From the NCBI GenBank assembly GCA_012837885.1, contig DUQI01000095.1, forward strand, positions 1 through 57,831: a DNA stretch of 57,831 nucleotides. The letters are read 5' to 3'. Positions 10,308 to 19,515 of this stretch are shown here, in pieces. Within the stretch, counting starts at the first letter, position 1; the number at the start of each line of letters is the position of its first letter. The position numbers were made by a program, and so were the translations under genes. The stretch is from Fastidiosipila sp. (GTDB lineage Bacteria > Bacillota > Clostridia > Saccharofermentanales > DTU023). The notes under the pieces are model-generated. The model worked only from the letters and a program-made list of their open reading frames with translations. It did not search any database and was not told where the DNA came from.

Positions 10308-11877
10308 GCGGCCACACCTCCTTCATACTAAATATCGGCTCAAACGGATTTGTGTACTCCGTCCGCTTCAGATAGACACCGTCCAGACCTTTACCTCCGT
10401 CGATACGCCGCTTGATGCCGGCGAATGTGCCGCGAGACAGCGCGTTGAAGAGCCCTTCCGACGCGATCTGCTCGAGCAAAGTCACGGCTTCGCCCAACAC
10501 CTCATTTGCGCGCGCCTCCATGCGTCCGCCTGCCTTAAAATCGATCTCGGAAGAAAGTCCGGCAAACGCCGTCTGAATATAGCGTGCATTATCGATCGCC
10601 AAAGCGCGATCGGCGATATGTGGTGTGTGAATCGCCTCGGTCAACATACCGAGCAGGTGTACCCGCTGCCCGGTCAACGTCGTCACAGCGTTAAACAGCG
10701 TATTCTGCACGACACCTTTGAAAATATCACCGGTCATAAACTTCGTCGGCGGCATATATTTCAACGGAGCTTTGGGAAAGATCTGGCGCACGGCCTGCGC
10801 CTGCGCCCACTCATAGAGGAACGAAGATTCGAGCGCAGGATCCATCTCAAATGCGTGGCCGAGTCCGATCTGCTCATCAGGCAGACCGGCACTTTTTGCG
10901 AACTGCTCGTTGATGAACTGCGAGGCAAACACCGTATGGGCCTCTTCGAAGGCGTCGGCCGTGGTCAGATAATTGTCTTCTCCCGTACTGATGATGATCC
11001 CGGCAAAGCCGTTTACCATACGTGAGAAGTATTGGTCGATCAGGGTGCGACGCATGTTGATGTCGCGAAACAAAATACCGTAGAGCGCGTCGTTCAACAT
11101 CACATCGAGCCGTTCCAGGGCGCCCATCACGGCGATTTCCGGCATACAAAGCCCGGAGCAGTAATTGCAGAGACGAATGTAACGGCCGACCTCGGTCGAC
11201 ACCTCATCGAGTGCGGCCCGCATCAACCGGAAATTCTCCTGCGTCGCCATCGTGCCGCCGAAGCCTTCAGTCGTCGCTCCGTACGGCACATAGTCGAGCA
11301 GACTCTGCGCCGTCGTGCGAATGACCGCGATCACATCGGCCCCCTGTCTCGCCGCGGCTTTGGCCTGAACGATATCTTCATAGATATTGCCGGTCGCCAC
11401 AATCACATAGACGAGCGCCTCATTCTCACCGAGTTCTTCGACCCGCTGATCCCTGAACTCACGATTGCGTTTTATCCTGGACACGGCGTCCGTGATCAAT
11501 TTTTGGCGCTTTGTGTCTCGATCGAGCGGATCAAAGGACGGGATATGCGACAGGTCGATGCTTTGATCCGCAATGCCTTCCGCCACCTGTTGAGGTGTGA
11601 GTTGATACGCCGCCGCAGCGTCAAGGATCAGGTTAAAAGCACCGTAACCGATCAATTCGCGCTCGACCAGATGTTCGACGACGACATTCGGATACGGCAC
11701 ACCATGTTGATCGACTCCGTCGATACCGAGAAGTCGACAGATCGAGCGTTCGACCGTTACGGTCGTATGCTGATCGATAAACGTCTGCGTATCACGGGCG
11801 ATAACAGACGCCGCCTCCCTCGCTCTTTTAATCAATGGCTCATTCAATCTGAGCGTTCCCATCTTCCACCTCTTCAC
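10300..11877 (-). CDS. kamD: D-lysine 5,6-aminomutase alpha subunit
   Basis: 525 aa, adjacent to kamE; start may be the internal Met at 11862. Confidence 0.92.
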   Translation of the reverse strand: MKRWKMGTLRLNEPLIKRAREAASVIARDTQTFIDQHTTVTVERSICRLLGIDGVDQHGVPYPNVVVEHLVERELIGYGAFNLILDAAAAYQLTPQQVAEGIADQSIDLSHIPSFDPLDRDTKRQKLITDAVSRIKRNREFRDQRVEELGENEALVYVIVATGNIYEDIVQAKAAARQGADVIAVIRTTAQSLLDYVPYGATTEGFGGTMATQENFRLMRAALDEVSTEVGRYIRLCNYCSGLCMPEIAVMGALERLDVMLNDALYGILFRDINMRRTLIDQYFSRMVNGFAGIIISTGEDNYLTTADAFEEAHTVFASQFINEQFAKSAGLPDEQIGLGHAFEMDPALESSFLYEWAQAQAVRQIFPKAPLKYMPPTKFMTGDIFKGVVQNTLFNAVTTLTGQRVHLLGMLTEAIHTPHIADRALAIDNARYIQTAFAGLSSEIDFKAGGRMEARANEVLGEAVTLLEQIASEGLFNALSRGTFAGIKRRIDGGKGLDGVYLKRTEYTNPFEPIFSMKEVWPHA

Positions 11878-13324
11878 TCAATTTGTAACGTTCGACGGTC
11901 TCTAGAATACTTTTTTGCAAACCAAGCCAGCCGGCGATCTCGATCGCTTTGTGTGTCGTGTCTTGTTTACCCGTCACTTCTTTCAAACGGTAATCGACAT
12001 GTTCGGACAAAAGCCGGACGGCATCTTTTTCATCTTTCGGTTCGTCGGTCGGAATCACGATATCGCCGCTCACATAATGACGGTAGGTGCCTTCCGTTTT
12101 CACCTGATAATGGGTCGATAACAAGACAAAAGATGCCTGATCCGAAAGATGAGACGAGAGCCCCGATGTGAGAAGCCGTCCTTCTTCCGGATTCGTGCCG
12201 CGAAACGGTTCGTCGATCACAATCAATGCTTTTTCTTTTTCGGCCAGAGAGACCGCCTTCTTAATCGCGACGACCTCGGCACCGAACGTCGAGAGCCCCT
12301 GTGATCGGTCGCCCTGCACGTCGCCGATGCGTTCGTACGCGTCAAACAGAGGTACGACCGCTTCCTTGGCAAACGGCATGAACCCCATATTCACCAGTAT
12401 CGCGTTCAAGAGCACCGTGTTTAAGGCGACGCTCTTTCCCGACATGTTGGCACCGGTGACCAGGGTCAGTCCGTCTGCGATCGATATATCGAGCGGCGTA
12501 AACGATAGTCCGGCCGTTTTCAGACGAGCCTCCTCTTCCGGGTGAATGACCTCGTCGAAAGATAAACGCGACGACGAAAGACGAGGCACGTCCGGCTTAT
12601 AGTCGGCCGTCAGCATCAGCTTCGACATCTTTAGATCAAGGTCGATCAGTTTTTCCTGATTTTCACGCAGTGAGTCGGCAAAGGGCAGTAGGCTTTCTTC
12701 GAGCCAAAGCAGACTTTTTTCTTCCAGCGCACTTACTCGCTGCTCCGCTGTCTCGACTTTTGCCAAAGCCTTTTCAACAAGCGGCTCATGCACCTCTGAA
12801 AGCGAAAGCTGAATCGCCGCCAAGGCTTTTCTCGCCTCTGCTAATTCAGCGTCATCGAAATCACTGAGAGCGAGACGCACCGGATAGAGATCTTCCAACG
12901 TTCGTTTTCCGTGTAGCAAGGTCAAAACGCGTGTGTGATCTGTCAGCGAAACACCACCGGCAATCAACACCTCCGGCTGTAAAAGAAGGCGCGCTTCCAG
13001 ACTGACATGCTTTTTTAGCAAATAGAGGTCGGCGACGTCGAGTCTTATCTTCGCTTGCATTTTTTTGATCACCGGGACGATATCCCGCAAATCGGAAAGC
13101 GCTGTACGAACGTCACTCCACGCCCTTCTACCTGACGTCATGACTTCATTAAGTCGCTTCATATATTGAAAGTGGCGAATGCGCGCCTGTCGATCCGACT
13201 CGCTGAAATACTCGAGACGAAGCAGCGTTTTTCGGCTGAGTGGCGATGCCGTCTCCACCTGCTCCAAGACATAGGTCAGACCGATCGCCTGACGTTTTTC
13301 GCGATCGAGCGTTAGTTGCTTCAT
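11840..13324 (-). CDS. kamC: MutS-like ATPase KamC (lysine 5,6-aminomutase reactivase ATPase type)
   Basis: 494 aa; MutS Walker A LVTGANMSGKSVALNTV and Walker B LIVIDEPFRGTNPEEG, located between kamB and kamD. Confidence 0.85.
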   Translation of the reverse strand: MKQLTLDREKRQAIGLTYVLEQVETASPLSRKTLLRLEYFSESDRQARIRHFQYMKRLNEVMTSGRRAWSDVRTALSDLRDIVPVIKKMQAKIRLDVADLYLLKKHVSLEARLLLQPEVLIAGGVSLTDHTRVLTLLHGKRTLEDLYPVRLALSDFDDAELAEARKALAAIQLSLSEVHEPLVEKALAKVETAEQRVSALEEKSLLWLEESLLPFADSLRENQEKLIDLDLKMSKLMLTADYKPDVPRLSSSRLSFDEVIHPEEEARLKTAGLSFTPLDISIADGLTLVTGANMSGKSVALNTVLLNAILVNMGFMPFAKEAVVPLFDAYERIGDVQGDRSQGLSTFGAEVVAIKKAVSLAEKEKALIVIDEPFRGTNPEEGRLLTSGLSSHLSDQASFVLLSTHYQVKTEGTYRHYVSGDIVIPTDEPKDEKDAVRLLSEHVDYRLKEVTGKQDTTHKAIEIAGWLGLQKSILETVERYKLSEEVEDGNAQIE

Positions 13325-14250
13325 AATGCCCTCCCTATGCTCGGTGTGACGTCCAACTTCAGAATCGGCACGTCCGTGAACTGACTCAATGCCTGCATGT
13401 ACGGTGTAGACGAGGCGATCGCATTGTCTTCGCGTTTCGGATTAAACACGAGTGCAACGAGCGTTGCACCTCTTTTCGCTCTTAACGCAATCCGCCGCTT
13501 GGCAAGCTCACGCCGCATCGTCTCCCCTATAAAACAATTTGCCCTATCCGAGAGCAAAAGCGTCATGTCTTTTTTTAGATGAGACGAAAGTAAGGTCGCC
13601 ACGTCACCGTCGGTCACGGCTCCATCCAATAAAATAGTGTCCGCCGGATCGTCTTCCCCGCTGACGAGCGGGATCGAGAGCCAGGCAAATTGTCGTTCGA
13701 TCCGTCGCACCAGTTGAGACGGATGGTCGTTTTCGGCACTGACCGAGAGAATCACCGAATCGGCGTAGGAAAACGCTGCATTGCCTTTTCTGCCGAGGGC
13801 ACCGTCGACGATAAAAAGCGGCTTTGCGAGTTCATGCCTGATATATGCGTTAATGTCAATAAGGTCAGCCAAGGAGACCGGTCCCGATAGTTCGATAAAC
13901 CCGGCATGCTTGGCGCGGATTAAGACCGGCGGACCGAAGAGTGTGTCGTGCGAGAAGCACTCGATCACTTCGGGATCCACAGTCGCACGCCGTAAAAACG
14001 CTTGACTCGTCACTGCATACATACCGGGAAACAGATACACCCTCGGCTTTACTTTTCCACTCAAACGATCCTTATCTTCGCCGTCGAAGCCGGCCGACGT
14101 CAAAACGAGTGATCGATCGACATCCCGATACGCATAGATGAGCGCATTTAATACGCTCGTCTTACCGGCGTTTTTACCGCTACCGATGAGCGCAAGCGAC
14201 TTGGCGTCAGCCGTCACCTGTAAAAGCGTGTCGAGATTGCTTCGCATCAA
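13321..14250 (-). CDS. kamB: KamB-like P-loop protein (lysine 5,6-aminomutase reactivase subunit type)
   Basis: 309 aa; P-loop ALIGSGKNAGKTSVLNAL; start overlaps the kamA stop, end overlaps the kamC start. Confidence 0.8.
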   Translation of the reverse strand: MMRSNLDTLLQVTADAKSLALIGSGKNAGKTSVLNALIYAYRDVDRSLVLTSAGFDGEDKDRLSGKVKPRVYLFPGMYAVTSQAFLRRATVDPEVIECFSHDTLFGPPVLIRAKHAGFIELSGPVSLADLIDINAYIRHELAKPLFIVDGALGRKGNAAFSYADSVILSVSAENDHPSQLVRRIERQFAWLSIPLVSGEDDPADTILLDGAVTDGDVATLLSSHLKKDMTLLLSDRANCFIGETMRRELAKRRIALRAKRGATLVALVFNPKREDNAIASSTPYMQALSQFTDVPILKLDVTPSIGRAL

Positions 14251-15569
14251 TAATAGACCTTCGTTCCGTCGCTCTTTTCTTTCCTGTGCAACTTCGTCGG
14301 TTCAAGTGTGATCGCGTTACCCTGCAAGAGCCCCGAGACACCGACCATCTCGACTTTTGAGAACTCATCCTGGCAAGTCGGACAGTGGCAGACGCTGTCT
14401 CTGACAGCCGGCTGCGTATAGGTCGTGATCACACCTTCGTAGTTTCGCAAAACGATCCGTTCCGGACTCTGCGTGATGACATAATCCGGCATCACCGGGA
14501 TTTTGCCGCCGCCGCCCGGCGCATCGACGACGAAGGTCGGCACACAAAAACCGGACGTATGGCCGCGCAGCCCCTCGATGATCTCAACACCTTTCGATAC
14601 CGGCGTCCTGAAATGCGCCGTACCCTGCGAGAGGTCACATTGATAGAGATAGTAGGGACGGACGCGGATCCAGGCCAGACCGTTGACGAGCTCGCGCATC
14701 ACGTGCACGCAGTCGTTGATCCCTCTCAACAACACCGACTGATTACCGACTGCGATGCCGCCGTCGGCCAGTTTGGCACAGGCCGCTTTGCTGTCCAGCG
14801 TAAACTCGGCCGGATGATTGAAATGGGTGTTGACCATGATCGGCTGGTATTTCTTCAGCATGGCGATCAGTTCCGGCGTGATCCTCTGCGGCATGACGAC
14901 CGGTGTTCTGGTCCCGATCCGGATGATTTCAACGTGCGGGATCTCGCGCAGTTTTTTGATGATATCTTCCAGTCTGTCGTCGCTCATGAGGAACGGATCA
15001 CCGCCTGAGAGTAATACGTCGCGGATCATCGGTTTGCTTTTGATATACTCGATCCCCTGATCGACGATGGACATCGAAAGGGCACTGTCCTTCGCTCCGG
15101 CCATGCGCCTTCTCGTACAGTGACGGCAGTACATCGAACACATATCGGTCAACAAGAACAAGACGCGATCGGGATAACGATGAGTCAGCCCCGGCACCGG
15201 TGAATCTTCATCTTCATGCAACGGATCGACGAGATCGGCGACACTCAAAACGGCCTCTTTAGAAGTCGGAATCGCCTGCGCTCTGACCGGATCGTGCGGA
15301 TCTTCCGGATCGATCAAGGTCAGATAATACGGCGTAATCGCCATGCGGAAGACTTCTAAGGCTTCTCTTGCGCCTTTTTCTTCTTCTTCGCTCAAGGTCA
15401 TCAACGACTTCAGCTCGTCGACACTCGAGATTCTATTTCGCACCTGCCAGTGCCAGTCATTCCACTCTTCATCCGTAACGTCCGGGAACATATTATGCCG
15501 TCTTTCACCGGCAGCCAGGTTCAGATATTTCAAATCTGCATTCATGCGCTTCTCCTCCACGCTTAGCAA
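14247..15569 (-). CDS. kamA: L-lysine 2,3-aminomutase (radical SAM, PLP)
   Basis: 440 aa; CSMYCRHCTRRR radical SAM motif; C-terminal CHCPTC. Confidence 0.96.
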   Translation of the reverse strand: MLSVEEKRMNADLKYLNLAAGERRHNMFPDVTDEEWNDWHWQVRNRISSVDELKSLMTLSEEEEKGAREALEVFRMAITPYYLTLIDPEDPHDPVRAQAIPTSKEAVLSVADLVDPLHEDEDSPVPGLTHRYPDRVLFLLTDMCSMYCRHCTRRRMAGAKDSALSMSIVDQGIEYIKSKPMIRDVLLSGGDPFLMSDDRLEDIIKKLREIPHVEIIRIGTRTPVVMPQRITPELIAMLKKYQPIMVNTHFNHPAEFTLDSKAACAKLADGGIAVGNQSVLLRGINDCVHVMRELVNGLAWIRVRPYYLYQCDLSQGTAHFRTPVSKGVEIIEGLRGHTSGFCVPTFVVDAPGGGGKIPVMPDYVITQSPERIVLRNYEGVITTYTQPAVRDSVCHCPTCQDEFSKVEMVGVSGLLQGNAITLEPTKLHRKEKSDGTKVYY

Positions 15570-16600
15570 TAGACGCTTTCAAACCGATCACGGAGCGGTT
15601 TTTCACGGCGTAATAATTCGATGGTGTAGTCGGCATGACCTTTCGTATAGCCGTTGCCGATCAGCATGGAGACGTCCTTGCCGACACCTTCAGCACCCAG
15701 GGCGGCTTTCGTGAATGATGTAGCCATGCTGAAAAAGTAGACGATGCCCCCGTCTTTGACCGGTAAAATAGCGCTCATCTCCGAACCGGGTGCATTCACG
15801 GTGACCACCGCGACGTCGTACTCCGCTTGACCATTGGCTGAGAGCGCCTTTTCCAGTACCTCACCGGCCGCTGTCGCATCGACCGCAAAGTAATGGTCGA
15901 GATACCCGTGCTGGAGTAAAAAGTCACCGCCGTTTTCATATAGATCACAGCCGACGACGACGCCGTCCTCACCGGCTTTTTCCTTGGCCACGGCAGCGCA
16001 GAGCGTACCGCTCTTGCCGGCCGTACCAACGATCAGGACGTGTTGTCCGGCGCTGACCAGTTTGGCCATCTGCGCCGGGGCACCGGCGACATCGAGCGCC
16101 GCGAGCGCCACGCTCTCGGACAGATCATCCGGCAATTTGGCGTAGATGCCGCTTTCAAAAAGGATCGCCTGACCGACAATATCAACGCGGTCGATCGCCT
16201 TTTTAATACCGACGATTCTTTCTATCTTCAACGGTGTAAGAGACAACGAGACGAGGGTCGCGATCTTGTCGCCCGGCAGAAGGTCAATCTTTCCCTCGAG
16301 GCTTTTTCCGATCTTGGACACCCGCCCGATCAGCATACCGCCGGATCCGGTGACCGGGTTTTGCATCTTGCCTCGCTCATTGACGATTTCCATTATTTTT
16401 GCTGCTATCTTTTCTTCGTCGCCGGCGGCTTCTTCGCTCAACTGACGAAAGCTCGCGGAGTCAATATTCAGTGCATCGACATCGATCAGAATCTCGTTGT
16501 CATAAATCGTCATGTCATTCGCAATCACATCGGCGGCCTGCGGCAATACGCCTTTGGGTGACAAGACGCGATGCAGTCCATATTTCGATCCCTGTTTCAT
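15563..16600 (-). CDS. kdd: L-erythro-3,5-diaminohexanoate dehydrogenase
   Basis: 345 aa; KQGSKYGLHRVLSPKGVLPQAAD and VGTAGKSGTLCAAVA; position between kamA and kce. Confidence 0.92.
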   Translation of the reverse strand: MKQGSKYGLHRVLSPKGVLPQAADVIANDMTIYDNEILIDVDALNIDSASFRQLSEEAAGDEEKIAAKIMEIVNERGKMQNPVTGSGGMLIGRVSKIGKSLEGKIDLLPGDKIATLVSLSLTPLKIERIVGIKKAIDRVDIVGQAILFESGIYAKLPDDLSESVALAALDVAGAPAQMAKLVSAGQHVLIVGTAGKSGTLCAAVAKEKAGEDGVVVGCDLYENGGDFLLQHGYLDHYFAVDATAAGEVLEKALSANGQAEYDVAVVTVNAPGSEMSAILPVKDGGIVYFFSMATSFTKAALGAEGVGKDVSMLIGNGYTKGHADYTIELLRREKPLRDRFESVYC

Positions 16601-17424
16601 ACACGCTCCTTCATTCCGATGATCGCTCGCGCCTCATCAGGCGTAGCGATCTCGCGTTGCAACGAACGCGCTATGTCTGCGATACGTCTGACAAAATCAG
16701 CGTTGCCTTCGCCCAAAACGCCTTTTTTCAGATAGATATTGTCTTCGAATCCGACCCGGACATGGCCGCCGAGCAGTATGCTCTGTACGTTCATCGTGAG
16801 CTGCCCGCGACCGATACCGGATACGGTAAAGGTCGAGCCGGCAGGTAACGATTCGACGAGGAACAAAAGATCGCGCGGTGTCGCGGCGATTCCGCCGTTC
16901 ACACCCATCACCAGGTTGAAGTGAAGCGGAGCGACGATCAGGCCTTTTCGATGCAGACGGATAACCATGTCGATCATGCCCTTGTCGAATATCTCGAGTT
17001 CCGGGAAAACAGCCATCTGCTGCATGCGCTCGGCCATTTGAATGATCATGTTTTCGGTGTTGACGAAAATCTCATCGCCGCCGAAATTCACCGTGCCGCA
17101 ATCGAGACTCGCCATCTCAGGCGCCAGATCCAAGACTTCAATCCGCTCCTCTAGCGTCATGCCGGTCGCGCCTCCGGTCGATACCTGCAAGATCGTCTCG
17201 GGACACGCCTCGCGGATCGCTTCCAGCACTTCTTCGTAGCGTCTTTTGCTCTGTGTCGGTGTGCCGTCGTCTTCGCGGACATGAATGTGCAAAACAGCCG
17301 CCCCGGCTTCTACCGACGCTTTGGCTTCCCTAACCATTTCCGACACCGCATAAGGAACCTTAGGATTGTGCTCCTTGGTTACTTCGGCACCGCAGATCGC
17401 TGCCGTAATAATCAGTTTTTCCAT
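16597..17424 (-). CDS. kce: 3-keto-5-aminohexanoate cleavage enzyme (BKACE family)
   Basis: 275 aa; MEKLIITAAICGAEVTKEHNPKVPY, AVLHIHVR, ASLDCGTVNFGGDEIFVNT. Confidence 0.95.
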   Translation of the reverse strand: MEKLIITAAICGAEVTKEHNPKVPYAVSEMVREAKASVEAGAAVLHIHVREDDGTPTQSKRRYEEVLEAIREACPETILQVSTGGATGMTLEERIEVLDLAPEMASLDCGTVNFGGDEIFVNTENMIIQMAERMQQMAVFPELEIFDKGMIDMVIRLHRKGLIVAPLHFNLVMGVNGGIAATPRDLLFLVESLPAGSTFTVSGIGRGQLTMNVQSILLGGHVRVGFEDNIYLKKGVLGEGNADFVRRIADIARSLQREIATPDEARAIIGMKERV

Positions 17425-17428
17425 GCCG

Positions 17429-17821
17429 TTAGTCTCCCGTCAAACGTTGTCTGTCGACCGGTGTCACACAGACGCCTCGCGCTGTCAGCACAACAATCGG
17501 TTCGTCCAATACCTCGGCTGCACTGTCGGAGACGTCAGGCAAAGGTACGGCGATTTTCTTGACAGAAAATTCCATCGTACGGGACGAATTGCCTTCAGCG
17601 ACTATTTCCCCTTCAGCTTCGAGAAACTCACCGGCGTAAACAGGCGCTAAAAACTGCACGTCCGTATAGGCGCGAAACAGTCCTTCATCGCCATCGCGCT
17701 CGATAAGTAAGTAGGTGGCGACATCGCCGAGCAAGGCGAGTAGTCTCGCACCGTCGACGAGATTGCCTCCGTAATGTGCATCCGACTGATTCATGCGGAG
17801 CCTGATCGAAAACTTGGCCAT
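17429..17821 (-). CDS. kal: 3-aminobutyryl-CoA ammonia-lyase (hotdog fold)
   Basis: [46 protein letters not shown] before the ATG at 17821. The tracked extension to 17947 runs back through the leader RNA. Confidence 0.9.
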   Translation of the reverse strand: MAKFSIRLRMNQSDAHYGGNLVDGARLLALLGDVATYLLIERDGDEGLFRAYTDVQFLAPVYAGEFLEAEGEIVAEGNSSRTMEFSVKKIAVPLPDVSDSAAEVLDEPIVVLTARGVCVTPVDRQRLTGD

Positions 17822-17849
17822 AGATAATCCCCCTCTATCTTTACGGCGT

Positions 17850-17884
17850 AAAAAAACGCCATCTGATCCATCCATCAAATAGCG
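17850..17884 (-). terminator. Intrinsic terminator in the kal leader (riboswitch expression platform)
   Basis: Minus strand CGCTATTTGAT-GGATGG-ATCAGATGGCG-TTTTTTT: 11-bp stem (9 WC + 2 GU), 6-nt loop, 7 U, 29 nt before the kal ATG. Confidence 0.85.
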
Positions 17885-18036
17885 CTCCGTGTAGCACACG
17901 ACAGTGGCCGCTGTTGTCGCGAACCACCAGAGTTGACACCGGGACAATGTGTCATCCCTTCGGCGACCGGCACTTCACCGCTTCCCACCTTGCCCCGGTG
18001 ATCGGAATTGGATACCCGCAGATCGCTCCTCTACTT
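17877..18036 (-). promoter_or_regulatory. Lysine riboswitch (L-box)
   Basis: Minus strand AAGTAGAGGAGCG...GTCGCCGAAGGGATGACAC...GTGTCAACTCTGGTGG...CCACTGTC...GGAGCGCTATTT carries L-box signatures (AGAGG, GCCGAAG, ACTGTC); P1 AAGTAG/CTATTT and P4 TGACAC/GTGTCA pair. Confidence 0.88.
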
Positions 18037-18160
18037 CTTTTATTCAATTATGCATACACATAATAACGGACAAAAGGGACAAATGACAACACCAAATAAG
18101 AGAAAATATCAACACATTGATGAATACCGGCAAGCGGGATAAAAGATGCTACACTGACCG

Positions 18161-19237
18161 GTGATGAAAAAGCACGAAGAGCGATTGACCGAAGCGATAC
18201 TCACATTACTTTCCACCTGGAGATTTCGAGCCTTGCCGTTTCGCGAAAACCGGACACCATACCGTGTATTGGTCGCGGAATTCATGCTCCAACAGACGCA
18301 GACGACGACGATGCAATCGTATTTCGATCGTTTCATGAAAAAGTGGCCAACCGTGGAGGCACTCGCCAACGCGAAAGAAGAAGATGTCTACCACGCATTC
18401 TCCGGTCTCGGCTATTACCGACGTGCAGGCTTCTTACACCGCACCGCCAAACAGATCGTCGCTGAGTACGATGCCGTCGTGCCAGCCAGCGTCGACAAAC
18501 TGCTCACGCTACCCGGCATCGGACCGTACACGGCCAGTGCGATCGCGTCGATCGCTTTCGCCATCCCCGTCGCAGCTGTCGACGGCAATATCGTCCGTGT
18601 CCTCTCGAGACTTCTCGCAGAACCGTGGCAGCGCAATAACCAGAAAGATCTACGCGAAGTGAAAACAGCGCTGGAGCTCGTTTTACAAAAAGAGGACATT
18701 CATGCAGGTGACGTCAATGAAGCATTGATGGATCTTTCTGCCACCACCTGTAAACCGAAGAATCCTGAATGTTCGCTCTGTCCGATCAAGAGGTACTGTC
18801 TCGCCTACGATACAGACAGTATCAAAAAGTACCCGCGTCCGCCAAAGACAAAGGAGAAAACAAACGTCCACTTAACGTACCTTATCCTGACCGATGCGAC
18901 CGGAGTGTATGTCAGAAGAAGGACGGAATCACTACTTCGAAATACATACGAGTTTATCCGGGTGGAAGAGGATCATGCCGAACTTATCCCTGAACTCGAA
19001 GCTGCAAAAGATGGGGGATCTTTGGTCCACACTTTCTCTCACCGTGTGTGGCATGTACATTTCAAGAAAGCAGATCGGCCTTTCGTAAATGTAGGTGAAA
19101 CGGATCGTCAGCTTCAAGTCGGATCTTTGACGTACCAACACGTCACTTTCGATGAACTTTCGCGCCTTCCGTTCAGCTCACTTTTCAAGAAAAAGATTAA
19201 AGAACTCCTGGACAAGCATGTAAAGCAAAAAGGCTAA
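18161..19237 (+). CDS. mutY: A/G-specific adenine glycosylase
   Basis: 358 aa; EFMLQQTQT, LPGIGPYTASAIASIAF, [4Fe-4S] CKPKNPECSLCPIKRYC (C-X6-C-X2-C-X5-C). Confidence 0.95.
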   Translation: MMKKHEERLTEAILTLLSTWRFRALPFRENRTPYRVLVAEFMLQQTQTTTMQSYFDRFMKKWPTVEALANAKEEDVYHAFSGLGYYRRAGFLHRTAKQIVAEYDAVVPASVDKLLTLPGIGPYTASAIASIAFAIPVAAVDGNIVRVLSRLLAEPWQRNNQKDLREVKTALELVLQKEDIHAGDVNEALMDLSATTCKPKNPECSLCPIKRYCLAYDTDSIKKYPRPPKTKEKTNVHLTYLILTDATGVYVRRRTESLLRNTYEFIRVEEDHAELIPELEAAKDGGSLVHTFSHRVWHVHFKKADRPFVNVGETDRQLQVGSLTYQHVTFDELSRLPFSSLFKKKIKELLDKHVKQKG

Positions 19238-19246
19238 CAAAGAAAA

Positions 19247-19281
19247 AACCGGAAACAGCTACGAACGTAGTGTTTCCGGTT
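19247..19281. terminator. Hairpin terminator between mutY and tRNA-Gln
   Basis: aaccggaaaca...tgtttccggtt inverted repeat flanked by an A-run and short T-run. Confidence 0.65.
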
Positions 19282-19355
19282 TGGCTGCCGATGAAGGATT
19301 TGAACCCTCACAAACTGAGTCAGAGTCAGGTGTGCTACCATTACACTAATCGGCA
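19282..19355 (-). tRNA. tRNA-Gln (anticodon CTG), CCA encoded
   Basis: Reverse complement TGCCGATTAGTGTAATGGTAGCACACCTGACTCTGACTCAGTTTGTGAGGGTTCAAATCCTTCATCGGCAGCCA. Confidence 0.92.
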
Positions 19356-19515
19356 ATGTCTCGCTAATTGGCGAAGGTCAATCTAGCATAAAGCCCCGCT
19401 GAATGCAAGACGTCGCTTTCTTTTTTGAAACGTTCACCTGTCGGCTTTTTTCCACCGTCATGCGAAGCTGACGCGCTTTTTTTCATCTGTTAGACTGTCA
19501 GCGGCCTATGTCAAA

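Noticed and set aside
10306-12171. Long plus-strand ORFs opposite kamD/kamC (239, 379 aa) and similar antisense ORFs across the window
   Set aside because: Shadow ORFs antisense to well-supported genes; no recognisable domains or proper starts.
17822-17947. N-terminal extension of the kal ORF
   Set aside because: It translates the terminator and part of the L-box aptamer; the RBS and hotdog-fold start match ATG 17821.
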